From Prochloron sp. SulCav_FS08_3_32_3330 (lineage in GTDB: Bacteria; Cyanobacteriota; Cyanobacteriia; Cyanobacteriales; DYNF01): DNA of 42,389 nt. Position numbers and translations under genes: made by a program. Under the pieces are notes generated by a model. That model was not told the DNA's origin, did not search any database, and saw only the letters and a program-made list of their open reading frames with translations. The DNA lies in contig DYNF01000027.1 in the NCBI GenBank assembly GCA_020721205.1, positions 1-42,389 of the forward strand. Direction: 5' to 3'. This document shows positions 8,291 to 16,285 of the stretch, piece after piece; the stretch's first letter is position 1; the number at the start of each line of letters is the position of its first letter.

Positions 8291-9787
8291 CTAAATTTCT
8301 GGTAAATTCATTATTAATTGATCTGCTTTTGTTTCTGTAATTTTTTCCGCACTTTTTAAGACTTCTAATCCCAACTTCATATTTAATCTTTGTTTATTTT
8401 CAATAATATCTTTAACTGTAATAATTGAAATTAGATCATGAGTTTGACTATAATATTGATGTTTATAAACTCCTGCTTTTTTAGCGGTGGTAATCATATC
8501 TTTTGTGGGATTTTCTAAGGTAATAAATACAGCAATACTCGCATTTTCTAAGGTCATTGTTCCTAATAAATCTCTTATATCTTTTGCTTGTACTTTACCT
8601 GATTTTACTTGAAAAATTATCTTTTCTTGTTTACCTAAATCCCCGTTAAAATAGGCTACTCCATCAATACCTTGATCTGCTCCTTTTTTACTATTAATAA
8701 TCGCTCGATTGTTACTATAGGTTAAAATTGCCCATTTTTCAAATTCTTTTCTGATTCGATCATCTTCTTTATTTGCTAAGGCGATCGCACTCTCTAAATC
8801 TTGAGGAATCCCATGAAATTTTATCTGATTTAATACTTCTTTACCGAAGCTATCTTCTAATCTTTTTAACACTAAACTTATGCTTTGATAAGTAATATCA
8901 ATACCGATCCATTTTCTATTTAATTTTTGACTAACTGCGACAGTTGTACCACAGCCACAATAAGCATCTAAAATAACATCATTTTCGTTAGAACTTGCTT
9001 TAATTATTCTTTCTAATAATGCCTCCGGTTTTTGTGTAGGATAACCTAATCTTTCTTTAGATTGAGAGTTTAAATAAGAAATTTCCCAAACATCTCTCAT
9101 TGCTTTTTGTCTGCTAGTATCCTCAGTATATTGTTGTTCAATAACTTTTCCTTTTTCTGCTTTTGATATTCTTTTTGCTTTATGTTTTGATTTATCTGAA
9201 TAAGGTTCATATTGAATATTAAAAACAAATTCTTTTTTATCTTTTGTGTAAAATAAAATCACATCGTGCATACTCTGAAAATGTTTAGTAGCACCTGTCC
9301 ATCTTTGATAACTCCAAATAATTTCGTTTTGAAAATCTCCTCCTTGAGAGCAAAAAATCGCATCTAAAACTAATTTTAAATAATGACTAGCATTAGGATC
9401 ACAATGTAAATAAAAGCTACCTGTAGGTTTTAAAACTCGATAAATTTCTGTTATTCTTAAGGTCATACTTATTAAATAAGCGAGTAAACTTCCTTTACCC
9501 AAAACATCAGTTAAACCATTAATCAAACTAATACATTGACGGGTAAATTTTCCATTATAATTAGTAAGAATTTCCTCTAAACCATGATTAGCATGGTCAT
9601 CCCATGTCCAAGTATCAATAAATGCTTGAGCTTGTGCCTTATCTTCTTTACCAATATTATTATAAATTTGGTTATAATTTCGTTTAGAATTGAAGGGCGG
9701 ATCAATATAACATAAATCTACTGATTCATCTTTAATAAATCTTCTTAATACATCTAAATTATCACCATAATAAAGTTCATTAAACAT
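8291..9787 (-). CDS. DNA methyltransferase (beta class) fused to an Mrr-like nuclease domain
   Basis: From the ATG with AGGA 7 bp upstream this is a 498-aa protein (an in-frame ATG six codons earlier has no ribosome site). Methyltransferase motif IV DPPF is near residue 30 and motif I DAYCGCG near 275, with the GYPTQKP signature between; motif IV before motif I is the beta-class order used by many N6-adenine and N4-cytosine enzymes. The last 150 residues hold GADQGIDGVAYF...IIFQVKSGKVQAKDIRDLLG, a D...QVKS PD-(D/E)XK pattern of Mrr-type restriction domains. One polypeptide could therefore both methylate and cut. The same fusion occurs in other cyanobacteria. No separate specificity or restriction gene is adjacent. 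Target sequence is unknown. Confidence 0.85.
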   Translation of the reverse strand: MFNELYYGDNLDVLRRFIKDESVDLCYIDPPFNSKRNYNQIYNNIGKEDKAQAQAFIDTWTWDDHANHGLEEILTNYNGKFTRQCISLINGLTDVLGKGSLLAYLISMTLRITEIYRVLKPTGSFYLHCDPNASHYLKLVLDAIFCSQGGDFQNEIIWSYQRWTGATKHFQSMHDVILFYTKDKKEFVFNIQYEPYSDKSKHKAKRISKAEKGKVIEQQYTEDTSRQKAMRDVWEISYLNSQSKERLGYPTQKPEALLERIIKASSNENDVILDAYCGCGTTVAVSQKLNRKWIGIDITYQSISLVLKRLEDSFGKEVLNQIKFHGIPQDLESAIALANKEDDRIRKEFEKWAILTYSNNRAIINSKKGADQGIDGVAYFNGDLGKQEKIIFQVKSGKVQAKDIRDLLGTMTLENASIAVFITLENPTKDMITTAKKAGVYKHQYYSQTHDLISIITVKDIIENKQRLNMKLGLEVLKSAEKITETKADQLIMNLPEI

Positions 9788-9857
9788 GATTTTTCCTATT
9801 AGCAAAATAATATTTTATTACTAACATAAATTACTTTGGCAAATAAGGCTAAGGGGA

Positions 9858-9919
9858 AAATACCTGATTTTACCTGTTGTTTTGTAACGAAATATTACAA
9901 AAATACCTGATTTTACCTG
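9858..9919. repeat. Direct repeats of AAATACCTGATTTTACCTG
   Basis: The 19-mer occurs at about 9858-9876 and again at 9901-9919, each containing two ACCTG(A/T)T halves. It lies in the divergent spacer between the methyltransferase gene and the ParD-like gene. A binding site for a modification-linked regulator is conceivable but not shown. Confidence 0.55.
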
Positions 9920-9940
9920 ATTTTATGTTAAATAATATAA

Positions 9941-10000
9941 TGGGCGACTTTTTAAAATAATTATTAATAGTTAATTAAAGAATAAATTGCCCATCCTACA
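9941..10000. repeat. Dispersed hairpin of the TGGGC...GCCCA family
   Basis: ATGGGCGACTT and AAATTGCCCATCCTACAAA flank an AT-rich loop. The right half is related to TTTGCCCACCCCACAAA at 13853-13869, so both are copies of one dispersed inverted repeat. Confidence 0.5.
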
Positions 10001-10054
10001 AAATATAATTTTTTCTGCTATAATTTAATCATGAATTAAGGAGTATAATTAATT

Positions 10055-10384
10055 ATGAATATTACTTTAAATCCAGAATTAGAGCAATTAATTCAATCTC
10101 AATTAACAATGGGAGAATATAATACCATTGAGGATTTATTAAAAGAGGCTTTAATCAATTTATTAGAAAGAAAAAAACATCAATCTTTAAGTAAAAAAGT
10201 TAATAATTTATTTAATCAAACTCAATCTTTGGCTAATAAACAAGAAATTACAGAGGAGGATATTATCGCTGAAATTGAAGCTTATCGGAGGGGGGCGTTT
10301 TCATTCTTTTTTTTTCAACAGATTAAAATCTGTTGCTACCTAAACAAAACCACGGGCGACCCGGGTTTTATGATTAAATATTAA
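10055..10384 (+). CDS. ParD-like antitoxin with repeat-derived C-terminus
   Basis: Residues 1-80 form a ParD/CopG-type antitoxin: ribbon-helix-helix start MNITLNPELEQLIQSQLTMGEYNTIEDLLKEAL, then a helical toxin-binding tail ending EEDIIAEIEAYRRG, where such proteins normally stop. Here the frame runs on into the four-hairpin element at 10293, adding 29 foreign residues (AFSFFFFQQIKICCYLNKTTGDPGFMIKY) that are simply that repeat translated. The toxin gene expected directly downstream is missing; the repeat and then an NTPase gene follow. A ribosome site (AAGGAG) precedes the ATG. The antitoxin core may still fold, but this is a remnant of a broken module. Confidence 0.75.
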   Translation: MNITLNPELEQLIQSQLTMGEYNTIEDLLKEALINLLERKKHQSLSKKVNNLFNQTQSLANKQEITEEDIIAEIEAYRRGAFSFFFFQQIKICCYLNKTTGDPGFMIKY

Positions 10385-10452
10385 CTAATATTTAAAACAT
10401 TTAACCTGCGTAGGCAGGTTTTGTTTATGTAGCAACGGGTTTAAACCCGTTG
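10293..10452. repeat. Four-hairpin dispersed element, copy A
   Basis: The element begins GGGCGTTTTCATTC plus a T-run. It has hairpins at 10316-10335 (CAACAGATTAAAATCTGTTG), about 10351-10366 (CGGG/CCCGGG region), 10403-10420 (AACCTGC/GCAGGTT) and 10433-10452 (CAACGGGTTTAAACCCGTTG), with the AT-rich core TTATGATTAAATATTAACTAATATT between the second and third. Compared with copies B and C, bases in the first and third stems differ on both arms so that pairing is kept. The right terminal repeat seen in copy B is missing. It interrupts the ParD-like reading frame. Confidence 0.85.
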
Positions 10453-10497
10453 CTAATTAAAATTACAAACTACCAAACTTTAGCTAATCTGATTTAT

Positions 10498-11871
10498 ATG
10501 ACTGTTACAGAAATTTTGCAATTTGTGGATCATTTAGTCTTTACCAAAACGGATAAACATTTAGATGATCTACAAAAAAAGATTATTAAGGAGGTTTTTC
10601 AGGGCAAAACTTATAAGGAAATAGCGGATTTTTATGACTATGATGAAGGTTATATTGGCGATGAAAGTAGAAAAATGTTTAAGGTTTTATCAGAAAAAAT
10701 AGGGGAAGATGTTAATAAAAATAATTTTTGTTGGACAATAGAAAGGTTTATAAATTCTCCTGTTGCTTATTTTGGAAATAATCATGTTAATTATTGTCCT
10801 AATCATCAATTTTTAAATCAAGAAACTATTAATAAAAATCCAAGTAAAACTAATTATTCTGATTTAACTTTAGCCCCGAAAATTATTAAATTTTATGACA
10901 ATGAAACGGAACTAAAAAAACTTAATCAATGGCTATTTAAACAAAATATTAAATTAATTTCTGTGTTAGGATTATCAGGTATTGGTAAAACAACTTTAGT
11001 TAAAAGATTTGTGGATTTAAACTTAGAAAAATTTGAAGTAATTATGTGGAAAAGTTTTAAATTTCCTAAATCTTTAGATTTATTAGTTAATGATTTATTG
11101 AAAATTTCTAATGTAGAGACGTTTCATGAAACGTCTCTACAAAAAAATGAAGTTTCGCTACAAAAATCTTTCGATGATAAATTAATTCAATTATTTGCTA
11201 TTTTTAAAGAGAAACGATGTTTAATCATTTTTGATGATGTACAGGAATTATTTATTAAAGGAAATTTCGCTGGAAAATATCAAGATCAATATAAAAATTA
11301 TCAAACTTTATTTAATTTAATTAAAGAAATTGATCATCAAAGTCATGTCATATTAATTAGTGAAGAAAAATCAAATATGATGGTTTCTTTAGATGAAAAA
11401 TTACGATCAGTTAAATCTTTAGAATTAGAAGGTTTAACTAATCTTGAATTTTTAACTAATTTTCAGTTACAAGATCAAGAAAATTGGTTAAATTTAGTTA
11501 ATTTATATGAAGGAAATTATAATTATTTGAGAGATATTGCTTATTTAATTAATGATGTTTTTGGCGGTAAAGTTACAGACTTTTTAGCTGAAAATGAATT
11601 AATTTTAACGGTGGATATTAAAGCAAATTTAACGGAATTATTGAATAAATTATCTCCGATTGAGCGAGAAATTGTGTTAAAATTGAGGGAATATGATCAA
11701 CCAATTACGAAACAGGAATTAAAGCAAAATTTAAAGTTATCTTTTACAGATTTAATTAATGGTTTACAATCTTTAAATAGACGATTTTTAATTAAAAATC
11801 AAGGGGAAAATAAAAATTTATGTTCTTTAATTCCTGTGTTTAAGCAATATTTAAGAAATTTAGGTATTTAA
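10498..11871 (+). CDS. STAND-type NTPase with N-terminal helix-turn-helix
   Basis: This protein is 457 aa from MTVTEILQFVDHLVF; a TTG codon 16 positions earlier lies inside the repeat element and was rejected. Residues 1-75 resemble the helix-turn-helix that starts many cyanobacterial vWA-MoxR-associated and NB-ARC proteins (LQKKIIKEVFQGKTYKEIADFY...). The P-loop GLSGIGKT is near 158-165 and Walker B CLIIFDDV near 241-248, followed by a helical region. There is no WD40, TPR or effector domain after the ATPase, unlike longer relatives. A perfect 28-bp palindrome sits in frame between the two Walker motifs. Such NTPases often act in signalling or phage defence; that role here is inference. Confidence 0.75.
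   Translation: MTVTEILQFVDHLVFTKTDKHLDDLQKKIIKEVFQGKTYKEIADFYDYDEGYIGDESRKMFKVLSEKIGEDVNKNNFCWTIERFINSPVAYFGNNHVNYCPNHQFLNQETINKNPSKTNYSDLTLAPKIIKFYDNETELKKLNQWLFKQNIKLISVLGLSGIGKTTLVKRFVDLNLEKFEVIMWKSFKFPKSLDLLVNDLLKISNVETFHETSLQKNEVSLQKSFDDKLIQLFAIFKEKRCLIIFDDVQELFIKGNFAGKYQDQYKNYQTLFNLIKEIDHQSHVILISEEKSNMMVSLDEKLRSVKSLELEGLTNLEFLTNFQLQDQENWLNLVNLYEGNYNYLRDIAYLINDVFGGKVTDFLAENELILTVDIKANLTELLNKLSPIEREIVLKLREYDQPITKQELKQNLKLSFTDLINGLQSLNRRFLIKNQGENKNLCSLIPVFKQYLRNLGI
11113..11140. repeat. Perfect 28-bp palindrome inside the NTPase gene
   Basis: The sequence reads GTAGAGACGTTTCA then its own reverse complement. GTAGAGACGT...ACGTCTCTAC palindromes are a well-known abundant dispersed repeat of cyanobacterial genomes. 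Here it is translated in frame (VETFHETSL), and the next codons repeat part of it (HETSLQK followed by NEVSLQK). Confidence 0.85.
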
Positions 11872-11995
11872 TCATAATTTATTCTTATATTAACATTTAC
11901 GTCTTATGTAAATATTAATACAAGACATAGAAATTTTACCTATTTTACAATATATCCCTACCTATTTATAAGTAAAGAAGAAATGAAAGACTTAA

Positions 11996-12199
11996 TTATT
12001 CATCAATGGGAATAATCTCTAAGTTTAATTGGGTTTGTTGCCAATCTAAAATAGATTCACCTTCTTGTATCATTTTTTTTAGCAAAACTTCTTTTGCTGT
12101 AGTTTCAAATTTTTCCTGACCAAAATAACTGATTAAGTGTTCATCATCAATAAAAAATACTTCTTCTAATTGGGCTTTAGCTATAACTTTATAGTTCAT
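11996..12199 (-). CDS. Small hypothetical protein
   Basis: I do not recognise this 67-aa protein. It is acidic, with no membrane segment. The frame is preceded by a strong ribosome site (GAGAGGAAAATCATG), which makes it a convincing gene. It lies alone between the NTPase gene and purB in a region rich in toxin-antitoxin debris, and its size and charge would suit an antitoxin, but no partner toxin adjoins it. It has short strand-like segments (YKVIAKAQLEEVFFI, LNLEIIPID) around a helical middle. Confidence 0.6.
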   Translation of the reverse strand: MNYKVIAKAQLEEVFFIDDEHLISYFGQEKFETTAKEVLLKKMIQEGESILDWQQTQLNLEIIPIDE

Positions 12200-12448
12200 G
12201 ATTTTCCTCTCTAATTAACTATTTTATTTTTCACTTATTCAATGTTATTATATCAATAAAATTGTAAGTTAGATTGTACAAAGTAAAATCTAACAAAAAA
12301 TATAATAACAAGTTAAGGGTCTTTATTAAAAATAATACCATAGTACCTTAAATTTCGGAAGTTTTGAAGTTTGAATTAATAAGATTGTCATTTTGACCTC
12401 GTGGTGATAGAATGACCAAGTTGTTTTGATAAAATTTGCTCAATTACC

Positions 12449-13744
12449 GTGATAGAACGCTATACCCTGCCCGAAATGGGCAATCTCTGGACTGATTCTT
12501 ATAAACTGAAAACATGGCTGTTGGTGGAAATTGCCGTGTGTGAGGCACAAGCTGAGTTAGGTTATATTCCCAAGGAGGCGGTAGCGGAAATTAAGGCAAA
12601 GGCAAATTTTGACCCTCAAAGAGTTTTAGAAATTGAGGCGGAAGTGCGTCACGATGTGATTGCTTTTTTGACTAATGTTAATGAATATGTGGGCGACGCA
12701 GGGCGTTATATTCATTTGGGTTTGACCAGTTCTGATGTACTAGATACGGCGATCGCTCTCCAGTTAGTCGCTAGTTTAAATTTGATTTTAGAGGAGTTAC
12801 AAAAGTTAATCCAAGCGATCCGTTATCAGGCTCAACAACATCGTTATACGGTGATGGTGGGCAGATCTCACGGTATTCATGCCGAGCCGATTACTTTCGG
12901 TTTTAAACTGGCTGGATGGTTAGCGGAAGTTTTACGGGGGCGCGATCGCTTGGTACATTTAGCGAAAACTATCGCCGTTGGTAAAATTTCGGGGGCGGTA
13001 GGTACTTATGCTAATGTGGATCCACGCATTGAGGAGATCGCTTGTCAAAAATTAGGACTTGAGCCAGATACCGCTTCAACTCAGGTCATTTCGCGCGATC
13101 GCCATGCTGAATATGTACAACAATTAGCTTTATTAGGATCATCTTTAGAGCGTTTTGCGGTGGAAATTCGCAATTTACAGCGTACTGATGTATTAGAAGT
13201 GGAAGAATTTTTCTCGAAAGGACAAAAAGGATCCTCAGCAATGCCTCATAAACGTAATCCGATTCGTTCTGAGCGTTTAACAGGAATGGCGAGGATTGTG
13301 AGAGGTCATGCGACGGTGGCACTGGAAAACGTGGCATTATGGCATGAACGGGATATTTCCCATAGTTCAGCCGAGCGGGTAATTTTACCAGATGCCTGTA
13401 TTTTAACTCATTTTATGTTAAAAGAAATGACAGATTTAGTCAAAAATCTGTTAGTTTATCCCGAAAATATGAAGCGTAATATGAATGTTTACGGAGGGGT
13501 TATCTTTAGTCAAAAAGTATTATTGGCTTTAGTGGAAAAAGGAGCTTCAAGAGAGGATGCTTACCGCATTGTGCAAGGTTGCGCTCATAAAGCATGGAAT
13601 AAAGAGGACGGTAATTTTCATGATTTAATTGTTAATGATGGTGAAGTTACTAAATTTTTAACATTTCAAGAGATAGAAACTTGTTTCGATCCTCAACAAC
13701 ATTTGAAAAATTTAGATGAAATTTATCAGCGTTTAGGCATTTAA
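12449..13744 (+). CDS. purB: Adenylosuccinate lyase
   Basis: This 431-aa fumarase/aspartase-superfamily enzyme cleaves SAICAR to AICAR and adenylosuccinate to AMP in purine synthesis, as a cytoplasmic homotetramer. The superfamily signature GSSAMPHKRNP is at 261-271, with its catalytic serine loop; GRSHGIHAEP (138-147) and TSSDVLDT (93-100) are the other active-site blocks. The start is GTG, giving MIERYTLPEMGNLW as in relatives; no upstream ATG gives a family-like N-terminus. The 250-bp upstream spacer holds no gene. HIP1 octamers are frequent inside it, as expected for a core cyanobacterial gene. Confidence 0.96.
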   Translation: MIERYTLPEMGNLWTDSYKLKTWLLVEIAVCEAQAELGYIPKEAVAEIKAKANFDPQRVLEIEAEVRHDVIAFLTNVNEYVGDAGRYIHLGLTSSDVLDTAIALQLVASLNLILEELQKLIQAIRYQAQQHRYTVMVGRSHGIHAEPITFGFKLAGWLAEVLRGRDRLVHLAKTIAVGKISGAVGTYANVDPRIEEIACQKLGLEPDTASTQVISRDRHAEYVQQLALLGSSLERFAVEIRNLQRTDVLEVEEFFSKGQKGSSAMPHKRNPIRSERLTGMARIVRGHATVALENVALWHERDISHSSAERVILPDACILTHFMLKEMTDLVKNLLVYPENMKRNMNVYGGVIFSQKVLLALVEKGASREDAYRIVQGCAHKAWNKEDGNFHDLIVNDGEVTKFLTFQEIETCFDPQQHLKNLDEIYQRLGI

Positions 13745-13818
13745 TTTAATCAAAATTATTAAAGACAGCAGTTAAACAATGAGCAAAATTAATTAACATT
13801 AATTAACATAATTGTAAA

Positions 13819-13861
13819 GTGGGCAAATAAATTTAATATTAATTAATAACAATTTGCCCAC
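13819..13861. terminator. Hairpin between convergent purB and nucleotidyltransferase genes
   Basis: GTGGGCAAAT (13819-13828) is exactly complementary to ATTTGCCCAC (13852-13861), with an AT-rich loop of 23 nt. It lies between two converging genes, so it could stop transcription from both sides, although neither side has a strict T-run. The stem is also a dispersed repeat (see 9941-10000). Confidence 0.5.
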
Positions 13862-13892
13862 CCCACAAACTTAATCATAAATTAAAAAATTT

Positions 13893-15065
13893 TTAAGGAA
13901 AATCTGTATTTTGTTTAATAAATTCTTTAATCATTTCTTTTTCTTTGGGATCAATAGGTGAACTAATTTGACGAGTATCAGTAATTAACCAGTCTAAAGC
14001 CGCCGCTTGAAGATCAATCGTTGCCCCGGTTTTATCCACACAATAACGACCAAAAACAAGCTTATCTACTAAGCGAATACCCGGACCTAAACGAGAATAT
14101 TCAAAAATAACACTATTGTCCACAGTGGCATCTTTACAAATCCAACAATTAGGTCCAATCATCGCTGGACCAATAATCGTTGCACCGTCTTCAATTCTAG
14201 TCATTCCGCCAATATAAACAGGTCCAGTAATATTAACTTTATCCCAATTTACTGCTACATTTAAACCTGTATAAATGCCGGGAAAAATTTGTTTTCCGGG
14301 AATTTGTACATTTTTAATTGTACCTAAAAGTACCCCACGAATTGCGTCCCAATAGTCAGGAACTTTCCCAATATCTACCCATTCAAAATCCATTGATACA
14401 GCATAAAAAGGAGCGCCTTTTTCTACTAATTTAGGAAATAATTGACCGCCAATATCAAAATTTTGATTCGGAGGAATATAGTCAATAATTTCCGGTTCAA
14501 AAATATAAATTCCCGTATTAATTTGATTACTGAGGGCATCATCTACCGATGGTTTTTCTTGAAAGGTTTGAATCCTCCCATTTTCATCGGAAACTACCAC
14601 TCCGTAACTAGAGACTAATTCTTTGGGAATAGTTTTAGTAATTACCGTTGCGATCGCGCCTTTTTGACGATGTAATTCAAGGGCTTGAGTTAAATCAAGA
14701 TCAATTAAAGCATCACCACACAAAACGACGAAAGTTTCATCAAAAAAAGGATTAAAATCCTGTATTTTGCGAATACCTCCGGCTGATCCGAGGGCTTCTC
14801 CAATCAAGACTCCTTCTTCAATCCGCCCTTCAAAAGAATAGGCAATATTAACACCGAAGCGTTGTCCATCTCGAAAATAACTTTCGATTTCTTCGGCTAA
14901 ATGACTGACATTGACCATAATTTGATCAAAGCCATGTTTTCGCAAAAGTTCCAGTAAAAATTCCATTACTGGCTTTTGTAAAATAGGAATGAGGGGCTTA
15001 GGGATAGTATGCGTAATCGGACGCACACGAGTTCCCTTACCCGCCGCCAAAATCATGGCTTTCAT
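13893..15065 (-). CDS. Sugar-phosphate nucleotidyltransferase (GDP-mannose pyrophosphorylase-like)
   Basis: This 390-aa protein has an N-terminal NTP-transferase domain with the signature MILAAGKGTRVRPITHTIPK (4-23) and VVLCGDALIDLDL near 113-125. A C-terminal left-handed beta-helix follows, built from hexapeptide turns (ITGPVYIGGMTRIEDGATIIGPAMIG...). This is the two-domain plan of mannose-1-phosphate guanylyltransferases and related glucose-1-phosphate enzymes that supply activated sugars for polysaccharides and lipids. The exact sugar and nucleotide are not certain. It converges on purB with a hairpin between. Confidence 0.85.
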   Translation of the reverse strand: MKAMILAAGKGTRVRPITHTIPKPLIPILQKPVMEFLLELLRKHGFDQIMVNVSHLAEEIESYFRDGQRFGVNIAYSFEGRIEEGVLIGEALGSAGGIRKIQDFNPFFDETFVVLCGDALIDLDLTQALELHRQKGAIATVITKTIPKELVSSYGVVVSDENGRIQTFQEKPSVDDALSNQINTGIYIFEPEIIDYIPPNQNFDIGGQLFPKLVEKGAPFYAVSMDFEWVDIGKVPDYWDAIRGVLLGTIKNVQIPGKQIFPGIYTGLNVAVNWDKVNITGPVYIGGMTRIEDGATIIGPAMIGPNCWICKDATVDNSVIFEYSRLGPGIRLVDKLVFGRYCVDKTGATIDLQAAALDWLITDTRQISSPIDPKEKEMIKEFIKQNTDFP

Positions 15066-15211
15066 TAATTTTTTTCCTCAACCTTACACACCACAGATTA
15101 TTTTAATTTAGCTTAAAATGTGTTTAATTTCACTAAATTGCCTAAATTTTTATAATTAAGTTATAATTAAAATTTAAAATTCAAAATTTTTGAAGAAATG
15201 AGGTAAATTTT

Positions 15212-15658
15212 ATGATAGTAAAAACCAATTTAAAACAACTTTATGAAATTGATGATCATTTATGGTTATTAGAAACGATTGATTTATTAAAACAAAAAAA
15301 ATTAAATGAATTAGATTTAGAAAATTTAATTGAGGAGTTAGAAGCGTTGGGTAGAAGTGATAAAAATGCAGTAGAAAGTTTTTTAGAACAAATTATTAGA
15401 CATTTGTTATTATTACAATATTGGCAGGAAGAATATGAGAGAAATCATTATCATTGGACAGCAGAAATTAAAAGTTTTCGGAAACAATTAAATCGTAAAT
15501 TAACCACTAATTTGCGTAATTATTTACTAGATAAAATAGATTTTATTTATCAAGATGCTTTAGAGTATGTACAGGAAAAAACTGGTTATAAAGTTAATTT
15601 TCCAGATCAATTTCCTTATACTTTAGATCAGTTATTAGATCAAGATTATTTTAATTAA
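15212..15658 (+). CDS. DUF29 family protein (tandem copy 1 of 3)
   Basis: This 148-aa helical protein of the cyanobacterial DUF29 family has the family-typical DDHLWLLETIDLLKQKKLNELD and QIIRHLLLLQYWQEEYERN segments. No catalytic function is established for the family. The leader carries a GAGG ribosome site (ATGAGGTAAATTTTATG). It shares its first 46 residues and its last 14 with the two genes behind it, while the middle diverges. This points to tandem duplication with gene conversion at the ends. Copies 1 and 3 are closer to each other over residues 47-75 than either is to copy 2. Confidence 0.88.
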   Translation: MIVKTNLKQLYEIDDHLWLLETIDLLKQKKLNELDLENLIEELEALGRSDKNAVESFLEQIIRHLLLLQYWQEEYERNHYHWTAEIKSFRKQLNRKLTTNLRNYLLDKIDFIYQDALEYVQEKTGYKVNFPDQFPYTLDQLLDQDYFN

Positions 15659-15690
15659 CTAAATATAAATCATCAAAAAGAGGTAAAATT

Positions 15691-16137
15691 ATGATAGTAA
15701 AAACTAATTTAAAACAACTTTATGAAATTGATGACCATTTATGGTTATTAGAAACGATTGATTTATTAAAACAAAAAAAATTAAATGAATTAGACTTAGA
15801 AAATTTAATTGAGGAGTTAGAAGCTTTGAGTAGAACAGATAAAGCTAGAGTTAAAAGCCTTTTAGAACAAATTATTAGACATTTGTTATTATTACAATAT
15901 TGGCAAGAAGAATATGACAGAAATTCTTATCATTGGGAATGTGAAATTATTAATTTTAGAAACCAACTAAAAAGATATTTAACAGCAAATTTACGCAATC
16001 ATTTAGCAGAAGAAAAATTAAATCTTTATCAAGATGCGTTAAAATATGTTCAAAGAAAAACCAAATTTCAAGTTGATTTTCCTGAAAAATGTTCTTATAC
16101 TTTAGATCAGTTATTAGATCAAGATTATTTTAATTAA
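15691..16137 (+). CDS. DUF29 family protein (tandem copy 2 of 3)
   Basis: Another 148-aa DUF29 protein, 32 bp behind copy 1. Residues 1-46 are identical to copies 1 and 3; it then diverges (SRTDKARVKSLLEQ in place of GRSDKNAVESFLEQ, and NFRNQLKRYLTANLRNHLAEEKL in the next helix) before rejoining at YTLDQLLDQDYFN. The leader AAATATAAATCATCAAAAAG and AGAGGTAAAATTATG before it is the same as before copy 3. It is the most different of the three and may be the oldest divergence. Function unknown. Confidence 0.88.
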   Translation: MIVKTNLKQLYEIDDHLWLLETIDLLKQKKLNELDLENLIEELEALSRTDKARVKSLLEQIIRHLLLLQYWQEEYDRNSYHWECEIINFRNQLKRYLTANLRNHLAEEKLNLYQDALKYVQRKTKFQVDFPEKCSYTLDQLLDQDYFN

Positions 16138-16236
16138 AATAAATCTTGTTCGTTGTTGTGCTTCAGCACTACGAAAATATTTTAATTAAAATAAATCTTG
16201 TTCGTTGTTGTGCTTTAGCACTACAAAAATATTTTT
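16136..16236 (+). repeat. Tandem pair of 52-bp units with GTTGTTGTGCTT(C/T)AGCAC hairpin halves
   Basis: A unit starting AAAATAAATCTTGTTCGTTG occurs at 16136-16187 and again at 16188-16236, differing mainly at GCTTCAGCAC/GCTTTAGCAC. Each contains the small hairpin GTGCT(T)..AGCAC and belongs to the family of the 3107-3161 hairpin. The repeat includes the 3' tail of DUF29 copy 2, so it arose by local duplication after that gene was in place. Confidence 0.75.
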
Positions 16237-16285
16237 GTAATGTCTTCAATTAACTAAATATAAATCATCAAAAAGAGGTAAAATT

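Noticed and set aside
10450-10497. TTG start for the NTPase
   Set aside because: The codon lies in hairpin 4 of the repeat; the ATG at 10498 matches the expected start of the helix-turn-helix.
12200-12448. RNA gene or riboswitch upstream of purB
   Set aside because: The region was read for tRNA-like arms and purine-riboswitch features; only AT-rich sequence with no stable pairing was seen.
13086-13337. Minus-strand frame inside purB, and similar frames inside hypF, iscS and glcD
   Set aside because: They lie opposite conserved enzymes, have no ribosome site and no recognisable protein pattern.
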